NCBI RefSeq assembly: GCF_947489715.1 | Contig: NZ_CANLER010000010.1 | Coordinates: 62,001 to 126,000 of the forward strand | Reading direction: 5' to 3' | Length of the DNA: 64,000 bases | DNA from: an uncultured Roseovarius sp. | GTDB lineage: Bacteria > Pseudomonadota > Alphaproteobacteria > Rhodobacterales > Rhodobacteraceae | Shown here: piece by piece, positions 45,030-54,681 of the stretch | Position numbering within the stretch: position 1 is the stretch's first letter | Layout: each line of letters starts with the position of its first letter | The notes under the pieces: model-generated | What the model was told of the DNA's origin: nothing | Seen by the model: the letters and a program-made list of their open reading frames with translations, nothing else | Databases searched by the model: none | Position numbers and translations under genes: made by a program

Positions 45030-47567
45030 ATGTCGCGCTATTCCGCCGCCGAGATCGAAGCAAAATGGCAAGAGGCCTGGGACAAGGCCGGTATCTTCCG
45101 TGCCACCCATACGGACGACAAGCCCAAGTATTATGTGCTTGAGATGTTCCCCTACCCGTCGGGGCGCATCCATATGGGCCATGTGCGCAACTACACGATG
45201 GGCGATGTGATCGCACGCTACAAGCTGGCGACGGGCCATAATGTGCTGCACCCGATGGGGTGGGACGCCTTTGGCATGCCTGCCGAAAATGCTGCCATGG
45301 CAATCGGCGGTCACCCCAAGGACTGGACCTACCAGAACATCGACGACATGCGCGCGCAGATGAAGCCGCTTGGCCTTTCCATCGACTGGTCGCGCGAGTT
45401 CGCCACCTGCGATCCGGAATATTACGGTCAGCAACAGGCGCTCTTCCTCGACATGCTGGAAAAGGGGCTGGTCTATCGCAAGAACGCCGTTGTCAACTGG
45501 GACCCGGTCGATATGACCGTGCTGGCCAATGAGCAGGTGATCGACGGCAAAGGCTGGCGGTCGGGCGCCGAGGTCGAGCGGCGCGAGCTGACGCAGTGGT
45601 TCTTCAAGATCAGTGACTTTTCCGAAGAGCTGCTCGAAGCGCTGGACGGGCTTGATAACTGGCCCGCCAAGGTGCGGCTGATGCAGGAAAACTGGATCGG
45701 CAAGTCGCGTGGCATCGAAATCCCGTTTCACCGGACCAATGGCGGTGACCCGGTGCTGTGCTATTCGACACGGCCCGACACGATGCGCGGCGCCAGCTTT
45801 ATCGCCATTTCGCCCGAGCATCCGCTGTCACGTGAACTGGCCGGAGGCAATGCCGAACTGGCCGCGTTCATCGCCGAGACCCGCAAGATGGACACCACCG
45901 AAGCGGCGATGGAAAAGGCCGAGAAGAAGGGTATCGACACCGGTATCACGGTGCGCCACCCGGTTTATCCGGATATCGAATTGCCGGTCTGGGTCGGGAA
46001 TTTCGTGCTGATGGATTACGGCACCGGCGCAGTGTTCGGCTGCCCGGCGCATGATCAGCGCGACCTTGATTTCGCCCGCAAATATGGGTTGGACGTACGT
46101 AATGCGTTCTACATGCCCGGCGATGAGACCGAGGTTGAGAACGACGCGCTGGTGCCCGCCAAATCCGAAAAGGTTGTCTATATCGACCATTTCGCCGGCA
46201 TCTCGGAGGTCACAAGCCAGGAGGGCATCGACGCCACCATCGACTATTTCGAAGCCAACGATCTGGGTGTGGGCCAGGTCAAATACCGCCTGCGCGATTG
46301 GGGTCTGAGCCGCCAGCGTTACTGGGGCTGCCCGATCCCGGTGGTGCACTGTTACACCTGCGGCGTGGTGCCCGAGGCCAAGGAAAACCTGCCGGTGCGC
46401 CTGCCGGATGATGTCACATTCGATGTGCCCGGCAACCCGTTGGATCGTCATCCCACATGGCGCGATTGCACCTGCCCGAAATGTGGCAAACCGGCTAAGC
46501 GCGAGACCGATACGATGGACACGTTCGTCGACAGCTCATGGTATTTCGCCCGTTTCACCGCTCCCCGCGCCGAGACGCCGACAGACATGGCCGAGGCCGA
46601 CTATTGGATGAATGTCGACCAGTATATCGGCGGCATCGAACACGCCATTCTGCACCTGCTTTACAGCCGGTTCTTTGCCCGGGCGATGCACCTGACCGGG
46701 CATCTGCCTGCCAAGGCGATCGAACCGTTTGACGCGCTGTTCACGCAGGGCATGGTGACGCATGAAATCTACCAGACTCGCGATGGTAATGGCCGCCCGG
46801 TCTATCATCTGCCCGAGGATGTCAGCGACGGTAAAATTGCGGATGGAACCAAGGTTGAGATCATCTCATCGGCCAAGATGTCGAAATCCAAGAAAAACGT
46901 CGTCGACCCGGTTAATATCATCAGCGCCTACGGGGCCGATACGGCGCGTTGGTTCGTGCTGAGCGACAGCCCGCCGGAGCGGGATGTGGAGTGGACCGCA
47001 AGCGGTGCCGAGGCGGCCTATAAGCATCTGAGCCGCGTCTGGAACCTCTGTGATCGGATCGGTGTGATGGATGCCGACATACCCGGCGACGGCGACGATG
47101 ACCTGCTGCGCGAGATGCACAAGGCCATCCGCGACGTGACGCTGGGTGTCGAAAGCTTCGGATTTAATGCTGCGATTGCAAAGCTTTACGCCTTCACCAA
47201 TGTGTTGTCGAAATCACAGGCCAGCATGGCCGCGCAAAAGCAGGCGATCATGACGCTAGCGCAGCTTATGTCGCCCATGACCCCGCATCTGTCCGAAGAT
47301 ATCTGGGCGCATCAGGGCGGTGAAGGTCTGATTGCCAACGCGCCCTGGCCCAAGGCGGATGAGGCGATGCTGGTCGATCAATCCATCACCCTGCCGATCC
47401 AGATCAATGGCAAGCGCCGAGCTGAAATCAGCGTACCGCCGGATATGGACAAGGCGCAGGTTGAAAAAACCGCGCTGGCCACCGATGCTGTGCAAAAGGC
47501 GCTGGATGGGGCCCAGCCCAAAAAGGTGATCGTTGTCCCCGGCCGGATTGTGAATGTCGTTATCTAA
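45030..47567 (+). CDS. leuS: Leucyl-tRNA synthetase
   Basis: The 845-residue class I synthetase charges tRNA-Leu. It has the HIGH-type [13 protein letters not shown] (near 46-58), the CP1 editing domain, zinc-type cysteines ([11 protein letters not shown]), and KMSKS in [11 protein letters not shown]. Length is typical. Its last codons overlap the start of a 16-codon ORF that sits where lptE normally follows, and holA begins 34 bp after the stop. Confidence 0.98.
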   Translation: MSRYSAAEIEAKWQEAWDKAGIFRATHTDDKPKYYVLEMFPYPSGRIHMGHVRNYTMGDVIARYKLATGHNVLHPMGWDAFGMPAENAAMAIGGHPKDWTYQNIDDMRAQMKPLGLSIDWSREFATCDPEYYGQQQALFLDMLEKGLVYRKNAVVNWDPVDMTVLANEQVIDGKGWRSGAEVERRELTQWFFKISDFSEELLEALDGLDNWPAKVRLMQENWIGKSRGIEIPFHRTNGGDPVLCYSTRPDTMRGASFIAISPEHPLSRELAGGNAELAAFIAETRKMDTTEAAMEKAEKKGIDTGITVRHPVYPDIELPVWVGNFVLMDYGTGAVFGCPAHDQRDLDFARKYGLDVRNAFYMPGDETEVENDALVPAKSEKVVYIDHFAGISEVTSQEGIDATIDYFEANDLGVGQVKYRLRDWGLSRQRYWGCPIPVVHCYTCGVVPEAKENLPVRLPDDVTFDVPGNPLDRHPTWRDCTCPKCGKPAKRETDTMDTFVDSSWYFARFTAPRAETPTDMAEADYWMNVDQYIGGIEHAILHLLYSRFFARAMHLTGHLPAKAIEPFDALFTQGMVTHEIYQTRDGNGRPVYHLPEDVSDGKIADGTKVEIISSAKMSKSKKNVVDPVNIISAYGADTARWFVLSDSPPERDVEWTASGAEAAYKHLSRVWNLCDRIGVMDADIPGDGDDDLLREMHKAIRDVTLGVESFGFNAAIAKLYAFTNVLSKSQASMAAQKQAIMTLAQLMSPMTPHLSEDIWAHQGGEGLIANAPWPKADEAMLVDQSITLPIQINGKRRAEISVPPDMDKAQVEKTALATDAVQKALDGAQPKKVIVVPGRIVNVVI

Positions 47568-47604
47568 CAGGCGCTTATCCTCGCTCAGCGCTGCGCGCGC
47601 ATGA
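47554..47604 (+). pseudogene. Probable lptE remnant (in-frame internal deletion)
   Basis: A 16-codon [19 protein letters not shown], begins inside the last codons of leuS and ends with an ATGA overlap with holA. In related Rhodobacteraceae the gene between leuS and holA is lptE, the LPS-assembly lipoprotein, whose N-terminus often reads MSLxNRR. Both gene junctions are preserved but the roughly 150-residue middle, including the lipobox Cys, is missing. This suggests a clean deletion that keeps translational coupling. The identity rests on remembered gene order and a short N-terminal match. Confidence 0.5.
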
Positions 47605-48626
47605 AGCTTTCGCCCCGCGATGCACCCGGGTATTTCGCCCGCCCCGATCCGCGGCATACCGGCCTGCTGATCTATGGTTCCGACGGGATGCGTGTGGCGC
47701 TGAAACGGCAGGAGGTGATTGCCGCCCTGATCGGTCCTCAAGGTGAGGACGAGATGCGTCTGGCCCGCATTCCCGCTGCCGAATTGCGCAAGGATCCGGC
47801 GATGTTGCTGGATGCGATCAAGGCGCAGGGGTTCTTTCCCGGCCCGCGGGTGGTGTTTGTCGAGGATGCCGGCGATGCGCTGGCGCCGGTGATCACGGAT
47901 GCGCTGTCGGAATGGGCCGAGGGGGACGCTCAGGTGACCGTCACGGCGGGGCAACTGAAGGCCACGTCGAAGCTGCGCAAGCTGTTCGAGGGCCATAAAA
48001 ATGCTTATGCAGCGGGGATTTACGACGATCCGCCGTCACGGGCCGAGATCGAGGCGACACTGGCCAAGGCCGGGCTGACCGGGGTGGGGAATGACGCGAT
48101 GACCGACCTGACGGCCCTGTCGCGTGATCTTGACCCCGGCGATTTCCGCCAGACGATGGAGAAGCTGGCGCTTTACAAGCTGAACGATGAGACGCCGGTG
48201 ACCTCGGACGACATCGCCGCCTGTGCACCCAGCTCGACCGAGGCGGCGCTGGATGACGTGTTGAACATCGTCGCCGAGGCGCGATCGGGCGAGATCGGAC
48301 CGGTGATGAAAAAGCTGAAAGCCCAGGGAGTTCAACCGGTTAGCCTGTGTATTGGCGCCACGCGGCACTTTCGCGCGCTGTATACGGCAGCGTCCGATCC
48401 CGGGGGGGCGGCGCAGGGGATTGCCCGGATGCGCCCGCCGATTTTCGGACCCCGGCGGGACCGGATGTTGCGGCAGGCGCAGAAATGGGGGGCTGTCCGG
48501 TTGGAACAAGCGCTGACCCTGCTGACGGATACCGATTTGCAGCTGCGATCGGCGGGTCAGCATGCGCCTGCGATGGCGCTGGTCGAACGCACGCTGATCC
48601 GGTTGGCGATGATGGCGGGGCGGTGA
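47601..48626 (+). CDS. holA: DNA polymerase III delta subunit
   Basis: The 341-residue clamp-loader subunit begins MKLSPRDAPGYFARPDP, then LLIYGSDGMRVALKRQEV, FFPGPRVVFVEDAGDAL and VTVTAGQLKATSKLRKLFE, matching alphaproteobacterial HolA. It helps open the beta sliding clamp. Its ATG overlaps the stop of the 16-codon ORF upstream (ATGA). It is convergent with the GFA-family gene, with 1 bp between stops. Confidence 0.93.
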   Translation: MKLSPRDAPGYFARPDPRHTGLLIYGSDGMRVALKRQEVIAALIGPQGEDEMRLARIPAAELRKDPAMLLDAIKAQGFFPGPRVVFVEDAGDALAPVITDALSEWAEGDAQVTVTAGQLKATSKLRKLFEGHKNAYAAGIYDDPPSRAEIEATLAKAGLTGVGNDAMTDLTALSRDLDPGDFRQTMEKLALYKLNDETPVTSDDIAACAPSSTEAALDDVLNIVAEARSGEIGPVMKKLKAQGVQPVSLCIGATRHFRALYTAASDPGGAAQGIARMRPPIFGPRRDRMLRQAQKWGAVRLEQALTLLTDTDLQLRSAGQHAPAMALVERTLIRLAMMAGR

Positions 48627-48627
48627 G

Positions 48628-49056
48628 TTAGCCGTTTTCGGCGAACATCGCCATCACTTCCGCCTCGGTCATGCCCTGCAGGTCACCATCGAAGCTGTAA
48701 CCCTTTGGTTTTAAATCGGTAAATATCTCTTGCGTCATGGTTACGCCGCTGGTGTCGTCAAGGGCACCCATGCCGATATGATAGGTGCCTTCATGCGGGC
48801 CGGGGGCGGTGACACGGTAGAAAAGCGAGCTGCCACAGGTGCTGCAAAACCCTCGTTCGGCCCAGGCCGATGAGGGGAATTTCGTAATGTTATCATCGCC
48901 TTCGAACGTTATGTCATCGGGCGCGACCTGAATGCCGATATAGATGCCGCCCGACCATTTGCGGCACATGCCGCAGTGGCAGGCTCCGGCTTCGGTGATT
49001 TCCGAGCTGACGGTGTATTTGACGGCGCCGCAGAGGCATGATCCGGTTTTCGACAT
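48628..49056 (-). CDS. GFA-family (CENP-V/glutathione-dependent formaldehyde-activating type) protein
   Basis: The 142-residue product binds zinc through GSCLCGAVKYTV, CHCGMCRKWSGG and FCSTCGSSLFYR, the GFA family pattern. Members act on S-hydroxymethylglutathione or have unknown roles. A pair of palindromes about 100-135 bp upstream suggests tight regulation. Confidence 0.92.
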   Translation of the reverse strand: MSKTGSCLCGAVKYTVSSEITEAGACHCGMCRKWSGGIYIGIQVAPDDITFEGDDNITKFPSSAWAERGFCSTCGSSLFYRVTAPGPHEGTYHIGMGALDDTSGVTMTQEIFTDLKPKGYSFDGDLQGMTEAEVMAMFAENG

Positions 49057-49153
49057 GATGATATCCTCGGGGTTTTTCGATATGCTGTAGCTTGGTCATG
49101 ACACAACTTGGTGACGATTTCTGTCAGGATGCTGAGAGTGGTAACGAGTTACA

Positions 49154-49191
49154 ACAGTGTACACTGTGTACGCGCATTGTGTACACAATGC
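49154..49191. promoter_or_regulatory. Tandem perfect palindromes, probable operator
   Basis: ACAGTGTACACTGT (49154-49167) and GCATTGTGTACACAATGC (49174-49191, an 18-bp perfect palindrome) share the GTGTACAC core, with centres 22 bp apart. They lie upstream of the GFA-family gene and beyond the stop of the flavoprotein gene. The spacing of two helical turns fits cooperative binding by a dimeric repressor, GntR- or LacI-like. Confidence 0.7.
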
Positions 49192-49244
49192 CTGCCGTGA
49201 TTTGCCGGTGCGCACGGAGGCTTAGGAGCTTTGTAGCTGGTCGG

Positions 49245-50408
49245 TTAAGGGGCCGTCCAGGCGGCGGCGTGGCGTCCCGCCCAGTGGCCGGTGGCAAGGC
49301 ACGCGGTGAGAAGGTAGCCGCCGGTGGGGGCCTCCCACTCCAACATCTCGCCAGCGGCGAATGTGCCGGGCCGCGTGCGGAACATGAGGGTTTCATCAAG
49401 CGCGTCGAACCTGAGGCCGCCTGCGGTCGAAATCGCCTGATCCATCGGGCGGGGGCCGCGGTGGCGGATCGGCAGGGATTTGATCATCGGCGTCAGGTCA
49501 TCCGGCAGGGGTCGGGCGCATTCCATCAACAGGGCGATTTTCACCGTATCGAGTTTGAGGGCCTTGCGCAGGTGATTGGTGAGGCTGGCCTTGCCGCGGT
49601 GGCGGGAAAGGCGGGCGCGGACCTGATCTGCGGCTGTGTTTGGCATCAGATCGAGGGTGAGCGGCGCACCGTCACGCAGGGCGCGCGAGACCGCGTAGAT
49701 GCCGCCGCCCTCGATACCGGTTTCCGAGATTACGAATTCGCCGCGCGACTGGCTGTCACCGGCCTGCAGGGCGACGCCTTTGACAGGCGCGCCGAAATGG
49801 CGGCGCATGTGGGCGGACCAATCGATCAGGAAGCCCATATTGGCGGGTTTGAACGGGGTCGTCTGATCCTCTGGCAGGTGGGAAACCCAGGCACCGTCCG
49901 AACCCAGCCGCGCCCAGCTTGCGCCGCCGCAAGCCAGCACAGTGAGTTTGGGCGTCAGTTGTTGCGGGCCGTCGGGCGTGTCGAAAAGAATGGCGTCGCC
50001 GTTCCAGCCCTGCCAGCGCCAGCGGGTGCGGATGCTGACGCCCTGATCCGTCAACCGGGCGAGCCAGGCACGCAGCAGCGGAGACGCCTTCATCGCGGTG
50101 GGAAAGACGCGGCCCGTGGATCCAGAAAACAGGCTCTGTTCCAGCCCGACTGCCCAGCTTTTTACTTGTTCCGGACCGAAGGCCGTAAGCATCGGTTCAA
50201 GGGATGCGGCGTCAGCCCCATAGGCGGCAAGGAAGCGGTCAAACGGTTCGTCCTTGGTGAGGTTCAGACCGGATTTGCCGGCCATCAGCAGCTTGCGGCC
50301 GACGGAAGGTTTCGCCTCGGCCACCAGAACGCGGTGCCCGGCGCCGGCCAGTTCCTGCGCTGCCATCAACCCTGCTGGCCCGGCCCCGATGACGAGTGCT
50401 TCTGTCAT
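49245..50408 (-). CDS. HI0933/YhiN-type FAD-dependent oxidoreductase
   Basis: The 387-residue flavoprotein opens with a dinucleotide fold (VIGAGPAGLMAAQELAGAGH), then the family's VGRKLLMAGKSGLNLTKDEP, and ends with FAAGEMLEWEAPTGGYLLTA. Members are uncharacterised oxidoreductases. Its ATG overlaps the stop of the mechanosensitive channel gene (ATGA), so it is the second gene of a two-gene operon. Confidence 0.92.
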   Translation of the reverse strand: MTEALVIGAGPAGLMAAQELAGAGHRVLVAEAKPSVGRKLLMAGKSGLNLTKDEPFDRFLAAYGADAASLEPMLTAFGPEQVKSWAVGLEQSLFSGSTGRVFPTAMKASPLLRAWLARLTDQGVSIRTRWRWQGWNGDAILFDTPDGPQQLTPKLTVLACGGASWARLGSDGAWVSHLPEDQTTPFKPANMGFLIDWSAHMRRHFGAPVKGVALQAGDSQSRGEFVISETGIEGGGIYAVSRALRDGAPLTLDLMPNTAADQVRARLSRHRGKASLTNHLRKALKLDTVKIALLMECARPLPDDLTPMIKSLPIRHRGPRPMDQAISTAGGLRFDALDETLMFRTRPGTFAAGEMLEWEAPTGGYLLTACLATGHWAGRHAAAWTAP

Positions 50409-51727
50409 GCGCCGGGGGGCAGCCCTTTGTGATGCACGACACGCTGCGGATAGGGAATTTCGATGTCATGCTCTTTCAGCGCATTCCAGATCGCGAATAG
50501 CACCTGCGGGGTGAAGCGGTTCTTGCCGTCATCGATGCCGTTGACCCAGAATTCGACGGCAAAGTCGATGCCGCTGTCGCCAAAGGCGCGCAGCTCGCAA
50601 TCCGGTTTGTCAGGTTCGTTCAGGACGAAATCGAGCTTGGCCACGGCGGTTTCGATGATGTCGGGCACCAGGTTGATGTCGGTGTCGTAACTGACGGAAA
50701 ACGGCGCTTCGTAGCGGTTGGCGCTGCCCGCGTCGGAATAGTTGACCACGCGGGTGGTGATGAAATCCTCGTTCGGGACGACGATCCAGCGGCCATCGAA
50801 GGTTTCGAGGATCATCGCGCGGGCAGTGGTCTTGACGATGGTTCCGGCCTCACCGCCGTCGAGTTCTACATAATCGCCGACGGTCGCCTGCCCTTCCAAG
50901 AGCAGGATCACGCCCGAGATGAAGTTGGCAGCGATTTTCTGCAGGCCGAACCCCAGACCGACGCCGATGGCACCACCGAGTACCGCCAGCGATGTCAGCG
51001 AGATGCCGAGGATGTTCATCAGCACAAGGAAGGCGGCGCCGAAAATCGCGATCTCGGCCGCCTTGACTGCCAGTTGGCGCGTGGCGGGGCGCATCTCTTT
51101 TTGTTGTTCGATGAAGCTGGAGGATTGTTCGTTGGACCAGCGTCCGACCCAGAAGATCAGGCTGCCCACGATGATCGCCTTGACCAGCCACAAAAGATCG
51201 AAGGACATGTTGCCCAACGGCACGATAGTAGACTCTAACCATGCCGAAAGTTCATCCAGAAGGCCAAGCGTGTAGACTGCGGCGACAGGGATCAGGATGT
51301 ATTTGCCCAGCAGTTTCAGGAACGGATCCCGGATGATCCGGTGGACAAGAATGCGCACCGCCAGGAACAGGAAGATGCGTTTGCCAAAGGCGATCACCTC
51401 GCCCGAGCCGAAGATCGACCGGGTGATGCTTTCGCCCATGCCGGTGAAGGCATAGGCCAGCAGCGGCAGGATCAGCGGGACGAAAAGCATCACGAAGCGG
51501 CGGGCGCTGGCGATGATGTTGTCCTGATCCTCGGGCGGGGTCAGAAGGGTGCGCAGGATCGGTTTGAGTTTGCGCGAGAAGACCAGCGCGGCAAGATAGG
51601 CGACGACAAGCAGGGCGAATTGCGACCAGGCGGCGGGGCTGAGCAGCCATTCGCGGGCCAGATCCCAGCCCTGCAGCGCATAGCCATAAGCCTGTTGGAC
51701 GATTTCAGGCTGGGTTTCCCAATCCAT
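50405..51727 (-). CDS. MscS-family mechanosensitive ion channel
   Basis: The 440-residue membrane protein has several N-terminal helices and an MscS domain: GGAIGVGLGFGLQKIAANFI (pore-lining TM3) and ISGVILLLEGQATVGDYVEL. It releases osmolytes on hypo-osmotic shock. I chose ATG 51727 (MDWETQPEIV) with AAGGGG before it; the frame is open further upstream, but that part overlaps the divergent HNH gene. Confidence 0.92.
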   Translation of the reverse strand: MDWETQPEIVQQAYGYALQGWDLAREWLLSPAAWSQFALLVVAYLAALVFSRKLKPILRTLLTPPEDQDNIIASARRFVMLFVPLILPLLAYAFTGMGESITRSIFGSGEVIAFGKRIFLFLAVRILVHRIIRDPFLKLLGKYILIPVAAVYTLGLLDELSAWLESTIVPLGNMSFDLLWLVKAIIVGSLIFWVGRWSNEQSSSFIEQQKEMRPATRQLAVKAAEIAIFGAAFLVLMNILGISLTSLAVLGGAIGVGLGFGLQKIAANFISGVILLLEGQATVGDYVELDGGEAGTIVKTTARAMILETFDGRWIVVPNEDFITTRVVNYSDAGSANRYEAPFSVSYDTDINLVPDIIETAVAKLDFVLNEPDKPDCELRAFGDSGIDFAVEFWVNGIDDGKNRFTPQVLFAIWNALKEHDIEIPYPQRVVHHKGLPPGA

Positions 51728-51798
51728 CTCGTACCCCTTGTCATTTGCACCGTTCCCGTCATTCTCATGCCCCGCGAGGAGGAAAGGATCAAGCCATA

Positions 51799-52095
51799 GT
51801 GTCGGAAACGCCCATATGTCCGCTATGTGAACGGCCCATTCCTGCCGAGGCGCGGCAGAGCCTGCATCATCTTGTGCCCAAGCTGAAAGGCGGCAAGGGT
51901 GGGCCGACGGTATTGCTGCACCAGATCTGCCACAACGAGATCCACGCAACGCTGACCGAGGCGGAGCTGGCGCGGGATTATGCGACGATCGAGGCGTTGA
52001 GGGCGCATCCGCGTCTGGCTGGGTTCATCAGGTGGGTGGCGAAGCGCCCGCCGGGGTTTCATTCGAAAACACCGGGTGGGCGGCGCAAGCGGTAA
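51799..52095 (+). CDS. Small HNH-type protein
   Basis: The 98-residue product has a zinc-type CPLCERPIP, then LHHLVPKLKGGKGG and LLHQICHNEIHA, the H-N-H nuclease core. Stand-alone HNH proteins of this size may be DNA nickases or housekeeping proteins; it is not phage-associated here. GTG 51799 follows GGAGGAAAGG; an upstream ATG (51745) would overlap the channel gene's 5' region. Confidence 0.82.
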   Translation: MSETPICPLCERPIPAEARQSLHHLVPKLKGGKGGPTVLLHQICHNEIHATLTEAELARDYATIEALRAHPRLAGFIRWVAKRPPGFHSKTPGGRRKR

Positions 52096-52149
52096 GTCTT
52101 GACCGAACTGGTTTTGCTGCCAGTTTAGAGACTGATAAAGGGGAGAAAC

Positions 52150-53526
52150 ATGCGGATCAAACGACGCGAATTTCTGGCAGGAGTGGCCGCAGCCCCGGTG
52201 GCGATGGGTGGCGTGTCCGCGCGGGCGGGCGATGCGGTGACGCTTGAGGCCGCGCCGGCACGGGTGCAGATCGCCCCGGCGGAGTATGGTCAGACCCAGG
52301 TCTGGGCGTATAACGGCCGGGTGCCGGGCACGCCCCTGCGCTACCGTCAGGGTGATGAGCTGTCCGCGCAACTGGTGAACGGGTTGGAGCAGGGGACAAC
52401 GGTGCATTGGCACGGGCTGCGCCTGCCCAATGCGATGGACGGGGTGCCGGGGATGACACAGCCGCTGGTGGTGCCGGGCGACGGGTTTGACTATCGCTTC
52501 ACCCTGCGCGACGCGGGCACCTATTGGTATCATCCGCATGCGAATTCGCTGGAGCAGATTTCACGCGGGCTGGCGGGGGTGCTGGTGGTCGACGAGAACA
52601 CACCACCCGAGGTGGATGATGACCAGACGCTGGTGCTGGATGACTGGCGGATGACTGACGCGGCGGCGATTCACCCCGGGTTCGACAACCGCCATGACAT
52701 GTCACATGCTGGCCGGCTGGGGAATTACATTACCGTCAATGGCCTGCCCGAGCTGACCAGAGAGCTGCACCCCGGTGCGCGGCTGCGGTTGCGGCTGGTC
52801 AATACCGCGACGGCGCGGGTGTTCCGGTTGCGGTTTGACGGGCTGAAAGCGTGGCTACTGGCGCTGGACGGCATGCCGCTGGAGGACGTGGCCGAAACGC
52901 CGGAGGTGGTGATCGCCCCGGCGCAGCGGGTTGATCTGCTGGTCGATGTCACCGCCGCGACGGGGGAAGAGGCGCTGATCGCCTCGGTCGAGCGGGATGG
53001 TGCCTATGCGATGGCGATTTACCGCGTGGCCGGGCAGGGTGCGGTGCCGCGCGATGTGCCTGCGCCTTTGCCGCCCAATGACATGCCGGTGCTGGCGCTG
53101 GATGGCGCACGGTCTGTGCCGGTGGTGATTGAGGGTGGTGCGATGCGGGGATTGCCCGAGGGAGCCACGTGGCAGGGTACGAAGATGGATATGCGGCAAT
53201 TGGCCGAGGCAGGGCAATTCTGGGCCTTTAACGGAATTTCTGGTGTGCCCGAGGCGCCGTTGATCGAGGCGGCATTGGGTGAAACCGTTCGCGTGCCGAT
53301 GGCAAACCGCACGGCGTTTGCCCATGCGATGCATCTGCATGGCACGCATTTCCGCGAGGTTCTGCCGGGCGGCGGAATGGGACCGTGGCGCGATACGCTG
53401 CTGGTCAATCTTGGTGAGAGCCGCGAGATTGCCTTTGCTGCGGAAAACCCCGGCGACTGGATGTTCCATTGTCATATGCCAGCGCATCAGATGTCTGGGA
53501 TGATGAACTGGATCCGCGTGGTGTAA
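52150..53526 (+). CDS. Tat-exported multicopper oxidase
   Basis: The 458-residue product starts with a twin-arginine signal (KRREFLAGVAAAPVAMGG). Copper ligands are TVHWHGLRL (about 84-92), TYWYHPHANSLEQ, AMHLHGTHFREV and WMFHCHMPAHQMSGM, giving type 1, 2 and 3 sites. It resembles CueO/laccase-type periplasmic oxidases, which oxidise Cu(I) or phenols. The methionine-rich insert of CueO is not evident, so metal resistance is not certain. Stand-alone gene. Confidence 0.93.
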   Translation: MRIKRREFLAGVAAAPVAMGGVSARAGDAVTLEAAPARVQIAPAEYGQTQVWAYNGRVPGTPLRYRQGDELSAQLVNGLEQGTTVHWHGLRLPNAMDGVPGMTQPLVVPGDGFDYRFTLRDAGTYWYHPHANSLEQISRGLAGVLVVDENTPPEVDDDQTLVLDDWRMTDAAAIHPGFDNRHDMSHAGRLGNYITVNGLPELTRELHPGARLRLRLVNTATARVFRLRFDGLKAWLLALDGMPLEDVAETPEVVIAPAQRVDLLVDVTAATGEEALIASVERDGAYAMAIYRVAGQGAVPRDVPAPLPPNDMPVLALDGARSVPVVIEGGAMRGLPEGATWQGTKMDMRQLAEAGQFWAFNGISGVPEAPLIEAALGETVRVPMANRTAFAHAMHLHGTHFREVLPGGGMGPWRDTLLVNLGESREIAFAAENPGDWMFHCHMPAHQMSGMMNWIRVV

Positions 53527-53593
53527 CCATTGATCCAGACCGTTGCCGCACCCATCTGAAAAGGGACGCGCTGCAATGAACGGAGGGGCAGAG

Positions 53594-53956
53594 ATGGCCA
53601 TCACCTATGCAGAAGACGACGACACCAAAACCTTTGAAATCGCGGTATCCGGCAAGATCACCAAGGACGATTACGACACGGTGATCGGGCCGATTCAGGC
53701 TTTCATTGATCGACATGACACGGTGAAATTGATCGAGGTGGTCGAAAGTTTCGAGTGGTTCGAGCCGTCGGTTCTGTGGCCGGGAATCAAGTTCGACATC
53801 CAGAATCTGCGCCATATCAGCCATGTGGCGATTGTGTCGGATATTGGCTGGATCAGCCCGATTTCCAAGGCCGCAGGCGCGATCATGTCTACCAAGCTGC
53901 GCACCTTCGAGATGGCCGATCTTGAGGCCGCAAGAGCGTGGACCAAGGCGGTTTAG
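53594..53956 (+). CDS. STAS/SpoIIAA-like protein
   Basis: The 120-residue product (MAITYAEDDD) has the SpoIIAA-like fold of DUF3478-type proteins: FEIAVSGKITKDDYDTVIGP, LIEVVESFEWFEPSVLWPGI and HVAIVSDIGWISPISKAAGA. They may bind lipids or nucleotides; role unknown. ATG 53594 has GGAGG at 7 bp. Its stop overlaps that of the convergent VOC gene by 4 bp. Confidence 0.88.
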   Translation: MAITYAEDDDTKTFEIAVSGKITKDDYDTVIGPIQAFIDRHDTVKLIEVVESFEWFEPSVLWPGIKFDIQNLRHISHVAIVSDIGWISPISKAAGAIMSTKLRTFEMADLEAARAWTKAV

Positions 53957-54681
53957 AGACTGATTTCGTCGCGATCACCATTGGTAAGCCCCGCAATCTC
54001 AAGCCCGGCATAGCCCGGGTTCCGGGTTGGTGTCAGATCGTCGACATGTTGGATTTCAAGCGTGGTATAGGGCCGTTTCCAAAGCCATTCGCGGTTTTCA
54101 ACGGCGAGAAGGTCGCGAACCGGCGGGCGATCTTCGGTGAAGGCCCAGAAATAGAGGGTGAAGCCGAAATCCGCGACCGGCTGGATTGAAAGGAGTCGCA
54201 TTCCAAGCGCATCGATGCGTTTGCTGATGGCCGCGACATCGCCGCAGCGCAATGTGATCTGCCCGATGCGGGCACCGCCGCCCAGGGGTTTGTCCGGATC
54301 GCCAGCGTCAGGAGGCCGGTTACCCGCGAAATCCTGTTGCAGAAGCTCAATCTGGAAACCTTCGGGGTCGCTGAGATGGCACATGTAACCGATATCGCGG
54401 AACTGATGGGGCTTGTTGACCGCGATACCCGCGGCGCAGAGCTGCGCATAAGCGATATCGACATTGGGCAGGGTGATGCCGATTTTCCAGTACCGATCAC
54501 TGCGGGCGGCGCGATACGTCCCACCGCCCGGTTGCAGCAGGATATCGGCGTCACTGCCGGTATATCCGACGCGGCAGCCCTCGGGCGTCTCAGCGGCCGT
54601 CATGCCAAGATGCGTCATGTAGAAATCGGCAAGTTCAGCAGGATTAGAGACGGATAAGCGTAGTCCGGACAGGCGGGGCAT
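53953..54681 (-). CDS. VOC-superfamily (glyoxalase/dioxygenase) protein
   Basis: The 242-residue product contains two VOC modules: LRLSVSNPAELADFYMTHLG with CHLSDPEGFQIELLQQ, and a second starting RIGQITLRCGDVAAISKRID. Metal-binding His and Glu residues are visible in the first. It could be a lyase, isomerase or dioxygenase. Start ATG 54681 shares a base with the stop of the enoyl-CoA hydratase gene (TGATG), making it the third gene of an operon. Confidence 0.85.
   Translation of the reverse strand: MPRLSGLRLSVSNPAELADFYMTHLGMTAAETPEGCRVGYTGSDADILLQPGGGTYRAARSDRYWKIGITLPNVDIAYAQLCAAGIAVNKPHQFRDIGYMCHLSDPEGFQIELLQQDFAGNRPPDAGDPDKPLGGGARIGQITLRCGDVAAISKRIDALGMRLLSIQPVADFGFTLYFWAFTEDRPPVRDLLAVENREWLWKRPYTTLEIQHVDDLTPTRNPGYAGLEIAGLTNGDRDEISL

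Noticed and set aside
49092..50432. 446-codon plus-strand open frame
   Set aside because: Antisense to the HI0933-type flavoprotein, which has clear FAD motifs.
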